A stretch of 21,803 nt of DNA from Nitrospira sp. (GTDB lineage Bacteria > Nitrospirota > Thermodesulfovibrionia > Thermodesulfovibrionales > SM23-35): contig VGWY01000012.1 of assembly GCA_016873575.1 (NCBI GenBank), positions 1-21,803 on the forward strand, in the 5' to 3' direction. This document shows, piece after piece, positions 6,051-14,080 of this stretch (position 1 is its first letter; each line of letters opens with the position of its first letter). The translations under genes and the position numbers were made by a program. The notes under the pieces were generated by a model that worked only from the letters and a program-made list of their open reading frames with translations, ran no database searches and was not told where the DNA came from.

Positions 6051-7241
6051 CTATTCAGTTTGAACCTGCTTCTCACCATACTTGTCAAAAACTACTTCTT
6101 CTTTAACTGAGACAGCTATCTTATACAGTATTGTGAGAACCAGGAATCCAATTGCCCAAACCGCAAGGGTAATTAACGTTTCAGGCAATGTAGGCCAGTA
6201 CTCGGTAATTTTTTCGAGTGGACTTGGTACAAATCCGCCAACAACCAGGCCAAATCCCTTATCAATCCATAAAGAAAAGAATGTTGCCATACAGGCAATT
6301 GCTAATAAGCTCTCATTCTTCCTGAATTGCGGGAAAATCAATAAGAAAAGGGCAACTACAGCAAGAATGCTTGAGAGCCACATTATAGGTACAAGCTGGC
6401 TGTAACCGTGCAAGCCAGTATAGAGATAAACAAAAGAGTGCATGTGTCCTGGTATCTGGCTGTAGAATGCGGTAAAGAATTCAAATCCGAGGAAAAGTAC
6501 ATTTAAGATCATAGTATAAGTGATGGTTTTTCCAAGAGTTTGAATGGCTTCTTTGCCGGGATCGAATTTTGTGAATCTGCGCACAATCAAGCACAGGATT
6601 ATAATTAGTGCTGGACCAGCAGCAAAGGCTGATGCCAGGAAACGGGCTGCCATGATGGCAGTTAGCCAGAAATGCCTTCCCGGAAGACCAGCGTAAAGGA
6701 ATGCCGTCACTATGTGAATGCTGGGGGCCCAGGCAATAGCGATATATATAAAAGGTTTTATCCATTTAGGCGGTGGTGCCTCTTTACGCTCTGCGCCCAA
6801 GATGGTCCAGCCGACCAAGATATTGAGAAAAAGGTAACCAGCCAGGACGACCATATCAAAGAACATAACAGAGTTTGGTGTGGGGTGTAGTAGGACATTC
6901 AAGACCCGTAGCGGCTGTCCCATATCAACAAAAATGAACAGCATACACATGATTACAGAAGGAACAGCTAAAAATTCTGCTAAGACAGCTATTTTGCCAT
7001 ATTTTTTATAGTTATGAAGATAATAAGGCAAAACTACCATAACTGCTGCTGCCGCTACTCCAACAAGAAAGGTGAATTGACCAATATAAATACCCCATGA
7101 AACATCCCTGCTCATGCCTGTTATTCCCAGGCCAATTCTAAACTGGTAAAGGTAAGAAATAAATCCTACTCCGATAATAGCTAACAAAAAGATTACCAAC
7201 CCCCAGTATCTTCGACTTCCTTTTATCGCCAGTTCAAGCAT
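6051..7241 (-). CDS. dsrP: DsrP, NrfD-family membrane subunit of DsrMKJOP
   Basis: This is the quinone-interacting integral membrane subunit of the DsrMKJOP complex, in the NrfD/PsrC family. The 396-residue protein has about ten hydrophobic segments, starting RRYWGLVIFLLAIIGVGF, with family-like stretches GMSRDVSWGIYIGQFTFLVGVAAAAVMV and FVDMGQPLRVLNVLLHPTPNSVMFFDM. The start is supported by AGGAGGT 8 nt upstream. It follows dsrO by 12 nt and is the last gene of the tight dsrM-P run. No haem motif is present, as expected. Known work places it as the partner of the periplasmic iron-sulfur subunit DsrO. Confidence 0.95.
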   Translation of the reverse strand: MLELAIKGSRRYWGLVIFLLAIIGVGFISYLYQFRIGLGITGMSRDVSWGIYIGQFTFLVGVAAAAVMVVLPYYLHNYKKYGKIAVLAEFLAVPSVIMCMLFIFVDMGQPLRVLNVLLHPTPNSVMFFDMVVLAGYLFLNILVGWTILGAERKEAPPPKWIKPFIYIAIAWAPSIHIVTAFLYAGLPGRHFWLTAIMAARFLASAFAAGPALIIILCLIVRRFTKFDPGKEAIQTLGKTITYTMILNVLFLGFEFFTAFYSQIPGHMHSFVYLYTGLHGYSQLVPIMWLSSILAVVALFLLIFPQFRKNESLLAIACMATFFSLWIDKGFGLVVGGFVPSPLEKITEYWPTLPETLITLAVWAIGFLVLTILYKIAVSVKEEVVFDKYGEKQVQTE

Positions 7242-7253
7242 ATATATTACCTC

Positions 7254-8042
7254 CTATATTATGTAGTAAACACTGGGCCGTGTTCCGAGCTCAGGTCTAC
7301 GTCTGAAGCTGTAGCGTGCACCGAGAACCTTCCTGACCCCAGAATTCGGGTCTTCAATATCTCCAAAGATCAATGCACCTTTCGAGGCCTCAACGCAGGC
7401 GGGCTGAAGACCTGTTGCAAGCCTCTCATAACACAGAGTGCATTTTTCCACAACACCTTTTGTCCTTGTTGGAAATTCCAGGTTTTTTTTAGCTTCATTG
7501 ATAAACGGTATTGGATCTTTATAATTAAAACTCCTTGCTCCGTACGGGCATGCTGCCATGCAGAACCTGCATCCAATACACCTATGCATATCCATCATGA
7601 CAATGCCGTCGCTTTTTCTCTTGAAAGTAGCTTTTGTAGGACAGACTCTTACACAAGATGGATTGTCACAGTGATTACATAACACAAGAAATGGTAAATG
7701 CTTTATTTCCTCTGAAAGGTATTCATCTTCAGTGCCCGGGAATGCATGTTCATATGTCTCTTTCCATAGCCATTTGATTTCATGTTTCGGATTATCAGTT
7801 ATGTTAGGGACATTATGAACCTGGTGGCATGCATCAATACATCTCTGGTAGTCTTCCTCTTTTTTGAACTTACTCATATCCACAACCATTGCCCATCTTT
7901 TTGCTTTTAAAGCTTTTGGGGCCGGCGAGATCTGCGACGCCTCGACACGATTTCTGAGACCATGAACAGCAGACACTCCTCCAAGTCCCAATATAGTAGA
8001 AATTCCTGCGATCTTTAAAAATTCTCTTCTATTCATACTCAT
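7254..8042 (-). CDS. dsrO: DsrO, periplasmic iron-sulfur subunit
   Basis: This ferredoxin-like subunit of DsrMKJOP is exported by the Tat pathway. The start chosen is the ATG at 8042, which overlaps the dsrJ stop as ATGA and has AAGGAG 8 nt upstream; a longer frame to 8111 would bury the signal. The N-terminus MSMNRREFLKIAG is a Tat signal followed by a hydrophobic stretch. Cluster cysteines include C122/C125/C130/C134, C155/C158/C161/C165 and C201/C204/C216, with C68/C72 earlier. That fits several [4Fe-4S] clusters of the DMSO-reductase electron-transfer type. The end, LGTRPSVYYII, is typical of the family. It would pass electrons between DsrJ and DsrP. Confidence 0.95.
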   Translation of the reverse strand: MSMNRREFLKIAGISTILGLGGVSAVHGLRNRVEASQISPAPKALKAKRWAMVVDMSKFKKEEDYQRCIDACHQVHNVPNITDNPKHEIKWLWKETYEHAFPGTEDEYLSEEIKHLPFLVLCNHCDNPSCVRVCPTKATFKRKSDGIVMMDMHRCIGCRFCMAACPYGARSFNYKDPIPFINEAKKNLEFPTRTKGVVEKCTLCYERLATGLQPACVEASKGALIFGDIEDPNSGVRKVLGARYSFRRRPELGTRPSVYYII

Positions 8043-8443
8043 GACTCTTTCTCCTTCGGCTCGATATGGCAATCCCAGCAGTAAGGTTTTACTGCTGTAT
8101 AATTGTGGCATTCATCACAAAATTTCTTCTTGTTTGAATGGCACTTCATACAGGTATTCTGAAGACTCATAGTGTATTGCTTCCCATTCGTGGCTGTATA
8201 AATTGTATTACCATCACGGACAACCCAATCCCTCCATTCGTTCAACATCTTCATATGTTCACCTTTCATGTAAGCCTTCGGCTCCACACATTTCCTCTCA
8301 TTCTCAGCTAATTTGAGAATTTCAGGTGTGTCAACTTTTGGATCAGGTTTGGCAGTGGTTTTCCCTCCACTATATAAGAAGGGAAAGGTCACTAATCCCA
8401 CAAAGATGATGACCCCGATGATTATTTTGCCTCCGTTATACAT
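8039..8443 (-). CDS. dsrJ: DsrJ, triheme cytochrome c
   Basis: This is the periplasmic, membrane-anchored cytochrome subunit of DsrMKJOP. The start at 8443 lies one base after the dsrK stop, with GGAGGGTGA as ribosome site inside dsrK; a longer frame to 8506 has no support. The 134-residue protein has an N-terminal hydrophobic anchor (about 6-24) and exactly three CxxCH motifs, at C98, C109 and C122, the known DsrJ number. Cys52 in KCVEP matches the position of the cysteine that ligates one haem in studied DsrJ proteins. Its stop overlaps the dsrO start. Confidence 0.95.
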   Translation of the reverse strand: MYNGGKIIIGVIIFVGLVTFPFLYSGGKTTAKPDPKVDTPEILKLAENERKCVEPKAYMKGEHMKMLNEWRDWVVRDGNTIYTATNGKQYTMSLQNTCMKCHSNKKKFCDECHNYTAVKPYCWDCHIEPKEKES

Positions 8444-8444
8444 T

Positions 8445-10049
8445 TTATTCACCCTCCATTCCGGGGAGTGGTTCTCCACGTAAATCTTTTGTTCTCTTCT
8501 TTTCACCCTTCATCACAAGGGCATTTGCAACTAATTCATGGACTCCGGTGACTCCTACACCTGGAACCCAGTAATCCACCGCGGTAACAAGGGCTGCTCT
8601 GTCGATAGCACAGATACAGGCCAACATATTGACCCCATATTTCTCTTTAACATGCTTCACAGCATTTGCCCTCGGGAGACCTCCCCTCAGCCTGTTCTCC
8701 ATATTTTCTGACGCATTTAACCCGGACCCGCTTCCACAGCAGAAGGTCTGCTCCCTGATGGTATTCGGTGGCATTTCATAGAAATTCTTGCAAACACTGT
8801 TGATTATATACCTTGGCTCCTCAAAAAATCCCATGCCCCTTGAGGTATTACATGAATCATGGTAGGTTACTATCAGGTTATCATTTCTGCTTGGATCGAG
8901 ATTCAGTTTGCCATGCTTGATTAAATCAGCAGTAAATTCACAGATATGGACTGTCTTGTTGGATTTTGTATTTTCAAATTTCGTGCCTGTTATGGGAGAG
9001 ACAGGTTCTTCAAGAAAATCTACTGGTCCAAACCATGTATTATGGTACTGGTGCCATACCCTCCACATATGACCGCATTCTCCGCCCATTATCCACTTCA
9101 CCTTCAGCCTCTTGGCTTCTTCGTAGATTTTATTATGCAGTCTCTTTGCCATCTCATTTGATGTGAAGAAACCAAAGTCTCCACCCTCTGATGCAAAGGT
9201 GCTCCAGGTGTAATCAAGCCCAAGCTCATGGAAGAGCAGAAGCTCGCCCATCGTAGTATAAGTGCCAGGGTCTGCGAACAAATCTCCAGAGGGTACAACT
9301 AAAAGAATTTCAGCTCCTTTTCTATTAAAGGTAGGCGATACTCTGATACCGGTTGCAGTCTCTAAATCATTGATAAACATATCGAAGGAATCTATAATAG
9401 TATGGGGCTGGAGACCAAGATGGTTACCTGTCAACCAACAATTCGCAACAGGTCCTGCGATCCAGTCAATGTTCAAACCTAACAGGTTCAGAAGCTCTCT
9501 TGCCAATATAGTGATTTCAGCAGTATCAATACCGTATGGGCAGAAAAGGGAACAACGGCGGCATTCGGTGCACTGGTATGCGTAGTACCATATCTCTTTC
9601 AGCACATCAATAGTAAGCTCTCTGGCGCCTGCTATTTTCCCCATGATCTTTCCTGACGTGGTGCAGTATTTTCTGTAAACTGATCTCAGAAGTTCTGCCC
9701 TAAGAACAGGCATATTCTTCGGGTCTCCACCACCGATATAGAAATGGCACTTGTCGGCACAGGCACCACATCTTACACAGATATCCAGAAAGAGCCGGAA
9801 AGAACGGTATTTATTGACCCTTTCCCTCAGCCCTTCTATAAAGATCTCCTGCCAGTTTTCAGGCAGTTTCCAGTCCTCATCCTTTACAGACCAAGATCTT
9901 GGATTTGGAAAGCTGACAGTTTCAAGGGATTTCGGTTTACAGCCATAGGGAAAGATGCCTGGCTTAAATACAGTCGGGGTATCCATCCACCCCGTTTTTG
10001 GAGGGTTGTATTCTATCCTCGCAAGTTCTTCTGGTTTTGGATTTGCCAT
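8445..10049 (-). CDS. dsrK: DsrK, HdrD-like catalytic subunit
   Basis: This cytoplasmic subunit of DsrMKJOP is thought to reduce the DsrC trisulfide or disulfide. The 534-residue protein has two [4Fe-4S] motifs, C91/C94/C97/C101 and C160/C163/C166/C170. They are followed by the CCG-type domain with HDSC (C400) and CCGSGSGLN (C437/C438), the site of the special cluster in heterodisulfide-reductase-like proteins; C325 in GGECGH and C478/C480 complete it. No signal peptide is visible. It starts 2 nt after the dsrM stop and ends 1 nt before dsrJ. All expected residues are present. Confidence 0.96.
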   Translation of the reverse strand: MANPKPEELARIEYNPPKTGWMDTPTVFKPGIFPYGCKPKSLETVSFPNPRSWSVKDEDWKLPENWQEIFIEGLRERVNKYRSFRLFLDICVRCGACADKCHFYIGGGDPKNMPVLRAELLRSVYRKYCTTSGKIMGKIAGARELTIDVLKEIWYYAYQCTECRRCSLFCPYGIDTAEITILARELLNLLGLNIDWIAGPVANCWLTGNHLGLQPHTIIDSFDMFINDLETATGIRVSPTFNRKGAEILLVVPSGDLFADPGTYTTMGELLLFHELGLDYTWSTFASEGGDFGFFTSNEMAKRLHNKIYEEAKRLKVKWIMGGECGHMWRVWHQYHNTWFGPVDFLEEPVSPITGTKFENTKSNKTVHICEFTADLIKHGKLNLDPSRNDNLIVTYHDSCNTSRGMGFFEEPRYIINSVCKNFYEMPPNTIREQTFCCGSGSGLNASENMENRLRGGLPRANAVKHVKEKYGVNMLACICAIDRAALVTAVDYWVPGVGVTGVHELVANALVMKGEKKRTKDLRGEPLPGMEGE

Positions 10050-10051
10050 AT

Positions 10052-11044
10052 TTACTCCTTTTCTACCGGTATTCCAACTGATTTCATTTTTTCTCTAAAA
10101 TCATCTTCATATTCTTCATAGGTATGAACCTTTACGGGATAATTCCATGGATTAACATGCATTGCTGCACGGTTATTATTTGCAAGATTTCTTGTAGGAC
10201 TGAGAAAAACTCCTGCCATATGCATCAGTTTGCTCATCGGGAAGTATACAAACAGAGCGCTGACGAGGAACAGATGTATGTAAAAAATAATACCAATACC
10301 TTCAGGGAATACAGGTTTAAAAGTAATGAGCCCCAGTGTCATCTGTTTGATACCTACGACATCCGTTTTGAGAAAATAGCGCATGAGAACGCCGGTAAAA
10401 CCAATGGCAAATATCAGAAAAAGGGGGAAGTAGTCAGCAGCGAGGGAGATGTAGCGCATCTGAGGAATAATAACTCTTCTCAGGAAAAGGAATGTTACAG
10501 CACCGAGGAATATTAAATCGGTTAAGTAAAGTACAGGAGCACCAACCTGAAAGAAACCATCGAGTGATTCCAGTATTTTTATCGGTACAGGAACAGGCTC
10601 TAAAAATAATCTAAAGTGTCTAATGAGAATAATGAGAAAAGTCCAGTGGAATGCTAACCCTCCTAACCAGAGCCATTTGGTCGATCCGTATGAAAGCTTT
10701 GGCCCTTCTCTCAGTTCGGCCTTTGTGTTTCTGAATAGGGAACGGAAGAGAAGTACCTCAAACGCCATTCTGATGATCACGCCCAGTGAGGTAGAGGGGT
10801 TGTCAATTTTATTCTGTTTTACCCAGGGAAAAGATTCCTCTTGACCGGCAGTTGTGGGTATGCGGAATGGGACGGGAATGCGTCCCCATTGTACAACTTT
10901 GTATACAATTCCGATTATGAATGCGAGAAAAGTGGCATATGGTATGAGAACTCCAAAAAGATAGTGGAGATTTGCCCCGTTTACCCCTATGAAAACAATC
11001 ACTATGAGCGCTATAACCGTAAAGAAGGAAAATAAAAGTCCCAT
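10052..11044 (-). CDS. dsrM: DsrM, cytochrome b subunit
   Basis: This is the membrane diheme cytochrome b (NarI-like) of DsrMKJOP, which links the menaquinone pool to DsrK. The 330-residue protein has about six hydrophobic segments. Candidate haem-ligand histidines lie in LAFHWTFLIILIRHFRLFLE and in FYIHLFLVSALFVYFPMSKLMHMAGVF, and the motif SPTRN follows the last segment, as in NarI-like proteins. It begins 4 nt after the RsbRD-N gene and is followed by dsrK after 2 nt, so the whole set is one operon. The protein is full length for the family. Confidence 0.95.
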   Translation of the reverse strand: MGLLFSFFTVIALIVIVFIGVNGANLHYLFGVLIPYATFLAFIIGIVYKVVQWGRIPVPFRIPTTAGQEESFPWVKQNKIDNPSTSLGVIIRMAFEVLLFRSLFRNTKAELREGPKLSYGSTKWLWLGGLAFHWTFLIILIRHFRLFLEPVPVPIKILESLDGFFQVGAPVLYLTDLIFLGAVTFLFLRRVIIPQMRYISLAADYFPLFLIFAIGFTGVLMRYFLKTDVVGIKQMTLGLITFKPVFPEGIGIIFYIHLFLVSALFVYFPMSKLMHMAGVFLSPTRNLANNNRAAMHVNPWNYPVKVHTYEEYEDDFREKMKSVGIPVEKE

Positions 11045-11048
11045 TTTC

Positions 11049-11612
11049 TTACCCCTTTATATTTTGAGTTAATACTGTTTTTGATTTGAGATCCGATTCC
11101 TGCTCCTGGATCTCACAGACAAGATTTGCCTTCTGTAAAAGCCTGAACATCATTCTTCTGGATTCATCTGCTTTAATTTCATAAATCCTCTCCCGGCATT
11201 TCATGTAAATGTCAAATGAGAGCAGTGCAAGGTCATCTATGTGTGATTCAATTGATGCCAACTCATCTGAGATTTGTTTCTTCTTGATATCGCTTCCTAT
11301 TTCTTTTCTTATCGCTTGCTTTAAAAGAAAGATGAACGAGAGAGCTTTTGATGGAGAAAAATCCTGAACCGCCTTTATTTTTATAATATCGTTAAGAAAT
11401 GGGAAAAGTTTCTCAGAATCAATACCATGAAGAATCTCATCGAAGAGACTATCTATACTTTGCGAGATTGTATGTCCAACCGGATTGAGAAAACGGTCTT
11501 TTTGCTTTTTAAAGAAATTCGAAGAATCAGATGGATAATTATCAATGATAAGGTCAAACCATTTTTTAACGATTGCAGCTTTTTTTTCTGACAAGAGAGC
11601 CTCAAGGTTCAT
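11049..11612 (-). CDS. RsbRD N-terminal-domain protein, possible DsrT
   Basis: This is a 187-residue all-helical cytoplasmic protein with the look of the RsbRD N-terminal domain: MNLEALLSEKKAAIVKKWFDLIIDNYP, a conserved FLNPVGHTI segment, and helical stretches to about 150. It lies 4 nt before dsrM. In green sulfur bacteria and some sulfate reducers a gene named dsrT holds this position, so it is a positional DsrT candidate; I could not confirm this. The ATG at 11612 has AGGAG only about 15 nt away, so the start is not certain. Its function is unknown; RsbRD-N domains elsewhere belong to stress-signalling proteins. Confidence 0.75.
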   Translation of the reverse strand: MNLEALLSEKKAAIVKKWFDLIIDNYPSDSSNFFKKQKDRFLNPVGHTISQSIDSLFDEILHGIDSEKLFPFLNDIIKIKAVQDFSPSKALSFIFLLKQAIRKEIGSDIKKKQISDELASIESHIDDLALLSFDIYMKCRERIYEIKADESRRMMFRLLQKANLVCEIQEQESDLKSKTVLTQNIKG

Positions 11613-11667
11613 ATCCAGTCTGTGCTTCTCCTTATGCCTTCAAACTATCGTATTTACAAATCGGTTA

Positions 11668-11696
11668 ATTTTATTTCATAGAATTACATTAGTCAA
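11668..11696 (-). promoter_or_regulatory. Promoter of the dsrMKJOP operon
   Basis: On the minus strand TTGACT (11696-11691) and TAAAAT (11673-11668) are separated by exactly 17 bp. The site lies about 55 bp upstream of the RsbRD-N gene, in the AT-rich gap after dsrC. Confidence 0.65.
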
Positions 11697-11740
11697 CGTA
11701 ATTTTTAATTTATTGCATAAACTAAAATCACAAAATTAAG

Positions 11741-11779
11741 AGCAAGAAGTGAGAAGTAAAATACTTCCAACTTCTTGCT
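11741..11779 (-). terminator. Hairpin after dsrC
   Basis: AGCAAGAAGT pairs with ACTTCTTGCT, with an inner GAAGTA/TACTTC stem and an AAA loop, 34 nt past the dsrC stop codon. The T-run beyond it is interrupted, so it may be a weak terminator or a 3' RNA stabiliser. It separates dsrC from the dsrM operon promoter. Confidence 0.6.
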
Positions 11780-11813
11780 TTTCCAGAATCTACTTAATTA
11801 ATTATACGATTAA

Positions 11814-12149
11814 TTATACGCAGCCTGTTGGTTTTGGAAGCCCAGCATATCTACATGCCTGCTTTGCGGGACCGCCTGGAAATAGCTGATATAAGTATTT
11901 AGTATTTCCTTTTTCAGGTCCCATAACTTTACCAATTTCTTTCACGAGTATTTTTATCATAGGAGCAATCTGGAACTTTATAAAATACTCTCTTAAGAAC
12001 TTGATTATATCCCAGTGTTCAGGTCCAAGAGTGATACCATCCTGCGATGCCATAAGCTGAGCCATCCCTTCCTTCCATTCCTCCCAGTCCTGGAGATAAC
12101 CATCCTCATCAACCTCATACTGTTTTCCTTCAAACTCTAACTGCGGCAT
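11814..12149 (-). CDS. dsrC: DsrC sulfur carrier
   Basis: This small cytoplasmic protein accepts the sulfite sulfur from DsrAB as a trisulfide and delivers it to DsrMKJOP. The 111-residue protein ends in the conserved swinging arm, with Cys99 in QACRYAGLPKP and penultimate Cys110 in TGCV. These are the two cysteines, eleven positions apart, that define true DsrC rather than TusE. The conserved DEDGYL and WDIIKFLREYF segments are present. It has AAGGAGGT 7 nt before the ATG, its own promoter-like sequence upstream and a hairpin downstream, so it appears to be transcribed alone. This fits the high DsrC amounts known from sulfate reducers. Confidence 0.97.
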   Translation of the reverse strand: MPQLEFEGKQYEVDEDGYLQDWEEWKEGMAQLMASQDGITLGPEHWDIIKFLREYFIKFQIAPMIKILVKEIGKVMGPEKGNTKYLYQLFPGGPAKQACRYAGLPKPTGCV

Positions 12150-12220
12150 CTTTCTACCTCCTTGATTTTATTATTTGAATTGATTTATAGAAGAAATCTT
12201 CTATCATCATGAATCAGCAT

Positions 12221-12250
12221 ATGATACATGCCTCTCTATTCTCTTTGCAA
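12221..12250 (-). promoter_or_regulatory. Possible dsrC promoter
   Basis: On the minus strand TTGCAA (12250-12245) and TATCAT (12226-12221) are 18 bp apart. TATCAT is the same -10 sequence as in the dsrA promoter. The resulting leader would contain the palindrome at 12187-12204. Confidence 0.45.
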
Positions 12251-12295
12251 GTACAAAAAATGATTTCTTGTAACCATTCAGTGACGGGTGGAATT

Positions 12296-12352
12296 TGGTA
12301 GCCGCAGGCTTTAGCCTGCGTTAATGGCGCAACCTAAAGGTTGCGGCTACCA
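12296..12352. repeat. Nested inverted repeat
   Basis: The outer arms TGGTAGCC/GGCTACCA enclose two hairpins, GCAGGCtttaGCCTGC and GCAACCtaaaGGTTGC, separated by ttaatgg. The symmetrical two-hairpin layout resembles a small dispersed repeat rather than a gene-specific regulator. It sits in the gap upstream of dsrC. Confidence 0.8.
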
Positions 12353-12610
12353 CCTGTAACTGAAGGGTTATGATTTCTTTTAAGAAGTTATAAACAGTAA
12401 TACAACGGCATAACTATGGTCAAATAAAAAAAATTTATCAAAAGATAATTTTTCCTTTTTGTGGTGAACACCCTTTGTATTGACCCTTTTCATTTTGAAT
12501 TTCTATTTGGAAAAGATCATTAAGCCAACCACAAACATATCCATGAAAGCTAAAAGTTTGGCTCATATCTTTCTCTTTTGAGATTAGGGTTTACAGTACA
12601 TCAGTTGTTC

Positions 12611-12645
12611 AAAAAAATCAACTTAAATTTAAAATTTTAACTTGA
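12611..12645 (-). terminator. Probable terminator of dsrN
   Basis: On the minus strand an imperfect AT-rich stem (TCAAGTTAAA with TTTAAGTTGA) is followed directly by seven T, about 10 nt past the dsrN stop codon. The stem is weak but the T-run is convincing. Confidence 0.5.
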
Positions 12646-12652
12646 AAAGATA

Positions 12653-14080
12653 TTAGTTAATATTAAAGGTTTTACATTGTTTTTTGTAATCTGCTGCACT
12701 ATGCAGCATGCCCTCAACCCATTCTCGTGTGCCATGTGCATGCACATGGGTATACGTCACAAGGACATTCTTATAACAGAGCCCGTCCATTTTTTTCCTG
12801 ATACCCTCCCCCTTTTTCATCTTGAAGGAAAAATAGATACCGTCTTTTTCACCCATATTCAGAACATGAGAATAATGAAACTCATGCCCATGCAGAACCT
12901 GACCTTTCTTGAAATAGGGATTCGATACTTCAACGTCTATCTCAGTATATCCGTGCCCCTGTGGTTTTTTACTTACTCCTGTAACGAACGGCAAAATACC
13001 GACCATGGGAAACCTCTTCTCTTGCCAGATCAGCTCTTCACCAAGATACATCAAACCACCACATTCTGCATAAATCGGCAGACCTTCTTCAGCAGCCTTT
13101 CTGATGGATAGCCGTAATGTTTCATTAGAGGATAACAGAGATGCATGAGTTTCAGGGAATCCGCCTCCAATATAAAGTGCATCGAGAGAAGGCGGCAAAT
13201 CATCTGCTAAGGCACTGAATTCTATGATCTCTGCTCCTGCTCTTTTTAACGCATCTATATTCTCAGGATAATAAAACTGGAATGCTGAATCACGAATAAC
13301 ACCAATGGTGACTGGATTTTTTATAATTTCATCTAATAATCCCCCCTCACCCCCCTTTATTAAGGGGGGGATGGGGGGATTTAATGGCGGTGCATTAACT
13401 GCGATTTGCAATAACTGCTCGACATCTAAATGCTTAGCCATTATCTCTGTAGCGTTGTCTATTGCATCTTCGGCCATGGGATGTTCTTGAGACGGTATCA
13501 GGCCAAGATGTCTTCCCGGGAAAGTAATATTTTTTAATTTAGGAATTGTACCAACCACTGGCAGATGGCAATAATGTTCTATACTTTTACGGATAATTTC
13601 CTCATGCCGATTCCCAGCTAATCTATTAAGAATCACACCTTTAATCGGAACATCTTGATCGAACATCTGGCATCCAAGCACTAATGCTGCAATGGTGCGT
13701 GTGACCTTTGTACAATCAATCACAAGGATGACCGGAGACTGAATCAGCTTTGCCAATTCAGCAGTGCTTACACTGCCTTCCAGATCCATACCATCATAAA
13801 GCCCTCTATTGCCCTCGATGACGGCAATATCTGCATCTTTTGTATTCAGGCTGAAGGAAGAAAGTGCCTGATCCTTACTCATCAAAAAAAGGTCAAGATT
13901 ATAACAAGGATGTGATGCTCCTAAACGTAACCAGCCCATATCAATATAATCAGGGCCCTTTTTGAACGGTATGACTTTCTGTCCCTTCTCGTGCAGAACC
14001 CTGCAGAGACCTACCGTAATAACAGTTTTCCCCGTATCACCACCAAGGCCTGCAATAGTAAGCCTTGGGCATCTGATCAT
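12653..14080 (-). CDS. dsrN: DsrN, CbiA-family siroheme/cobyrinate amidase
   Basis: This is a glutamine-dependent amidase of the CobB/CbiA family. Next to dsr genes the family member is DsrN, which amidates siroheme for DsrAB; CbiA amidates cobyrinic acid. The N-terminal ATPase domain has a P-loop GLGGDTGKT (11-19) and KKGPDYID (40-47). The C-terminal glutaminase domain has the nucleophile Cys340 in YAECGGLMYLGE and the histidines of YTHVHAHG (443-450). Residues about 231-248 between the domains are encoded by a palindromic repeat (PPIPPLIKGGEGG). The start overlaps the FmdB-like gene as ATGA. A cobD-like gene elsewhere in the window keeps CbiA possible, but position favours DsrN. Confidence 0.85.
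   Translation of the reverse strand: MIRCPRLTIAGLGGDTGKTVITVGLCRVLHEKGQKVIPFKKGPDYIDMGWLRLGASHPCYNLDLFLMSKDQALSSFSLNTKDADIAVIEGNRGLYDGMDLEGSVSTAELAKLIQSPVILVIDCTKVTRTIAALVLGCQMFDQDVPIKGVILNRLAGNRHEEIIRKSIEHYCHLPVVGTIPKLKNITFPGRHLGLIPSQEHPMAEDAIDNATEIMAKHLDVEQLLQIAVNAPPLNPPIPPLIKGGEGGLLDEIIKNPVTIGVIRDSAFQFYYPENIDALKRAGAEIIEFSALADDLPPSLDALYIGGGFPETHASLLSSNETLRLSIRKAAEEGLPIYAECGGLMYLGEELIWQEKRFPMVGILPFVTGVSKKPQGHGYTEIDVEVSNPYFKKGQVLHGHEFHYSHVLNMGEKDGIYFSFKMKKGEGIRKKMDGLCYKNVLVTYTHVHAHGTREWVEGMLHSAADYKKQCKTFNIN
13340..13382. repeat. CCCCCC palindrome inside dsrN
   Basis: CCCCCCTCACCCCCC and its near complement surround TTTATTAA. The element is read in frame on the minus strand as NPPIPPLIKGGEGGL and falls at the linker between the two enzyme domains, where it is least likely to harm folding. 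Confidence 0.85.

Larger units (their letters stand above)
12150..12652. other. 503-bp noncoding gap between dsrC and dsrN
   Basis: No convincing gene is seen here. The gap holds the dsrC ribosome site and promoter-like sequence, a small palindrome ATAGAAGAaaTCTTCTAT (12187-12204), a large nested inverted repeat (12296-12352) and a probable terminator for dsrN (12611-12645). The stretch from about 12360 to 12600 is AT-rich with no recognised motif. Confidence 0.7.

Noticed and set aside
8444..8506. Upstream extension of dsrJ
   Set aside because: The ATG at 8443 has a strong ribosome site and gives a proper membrane anchor; the extension would overlap dsrK by 62 nt for no gain.
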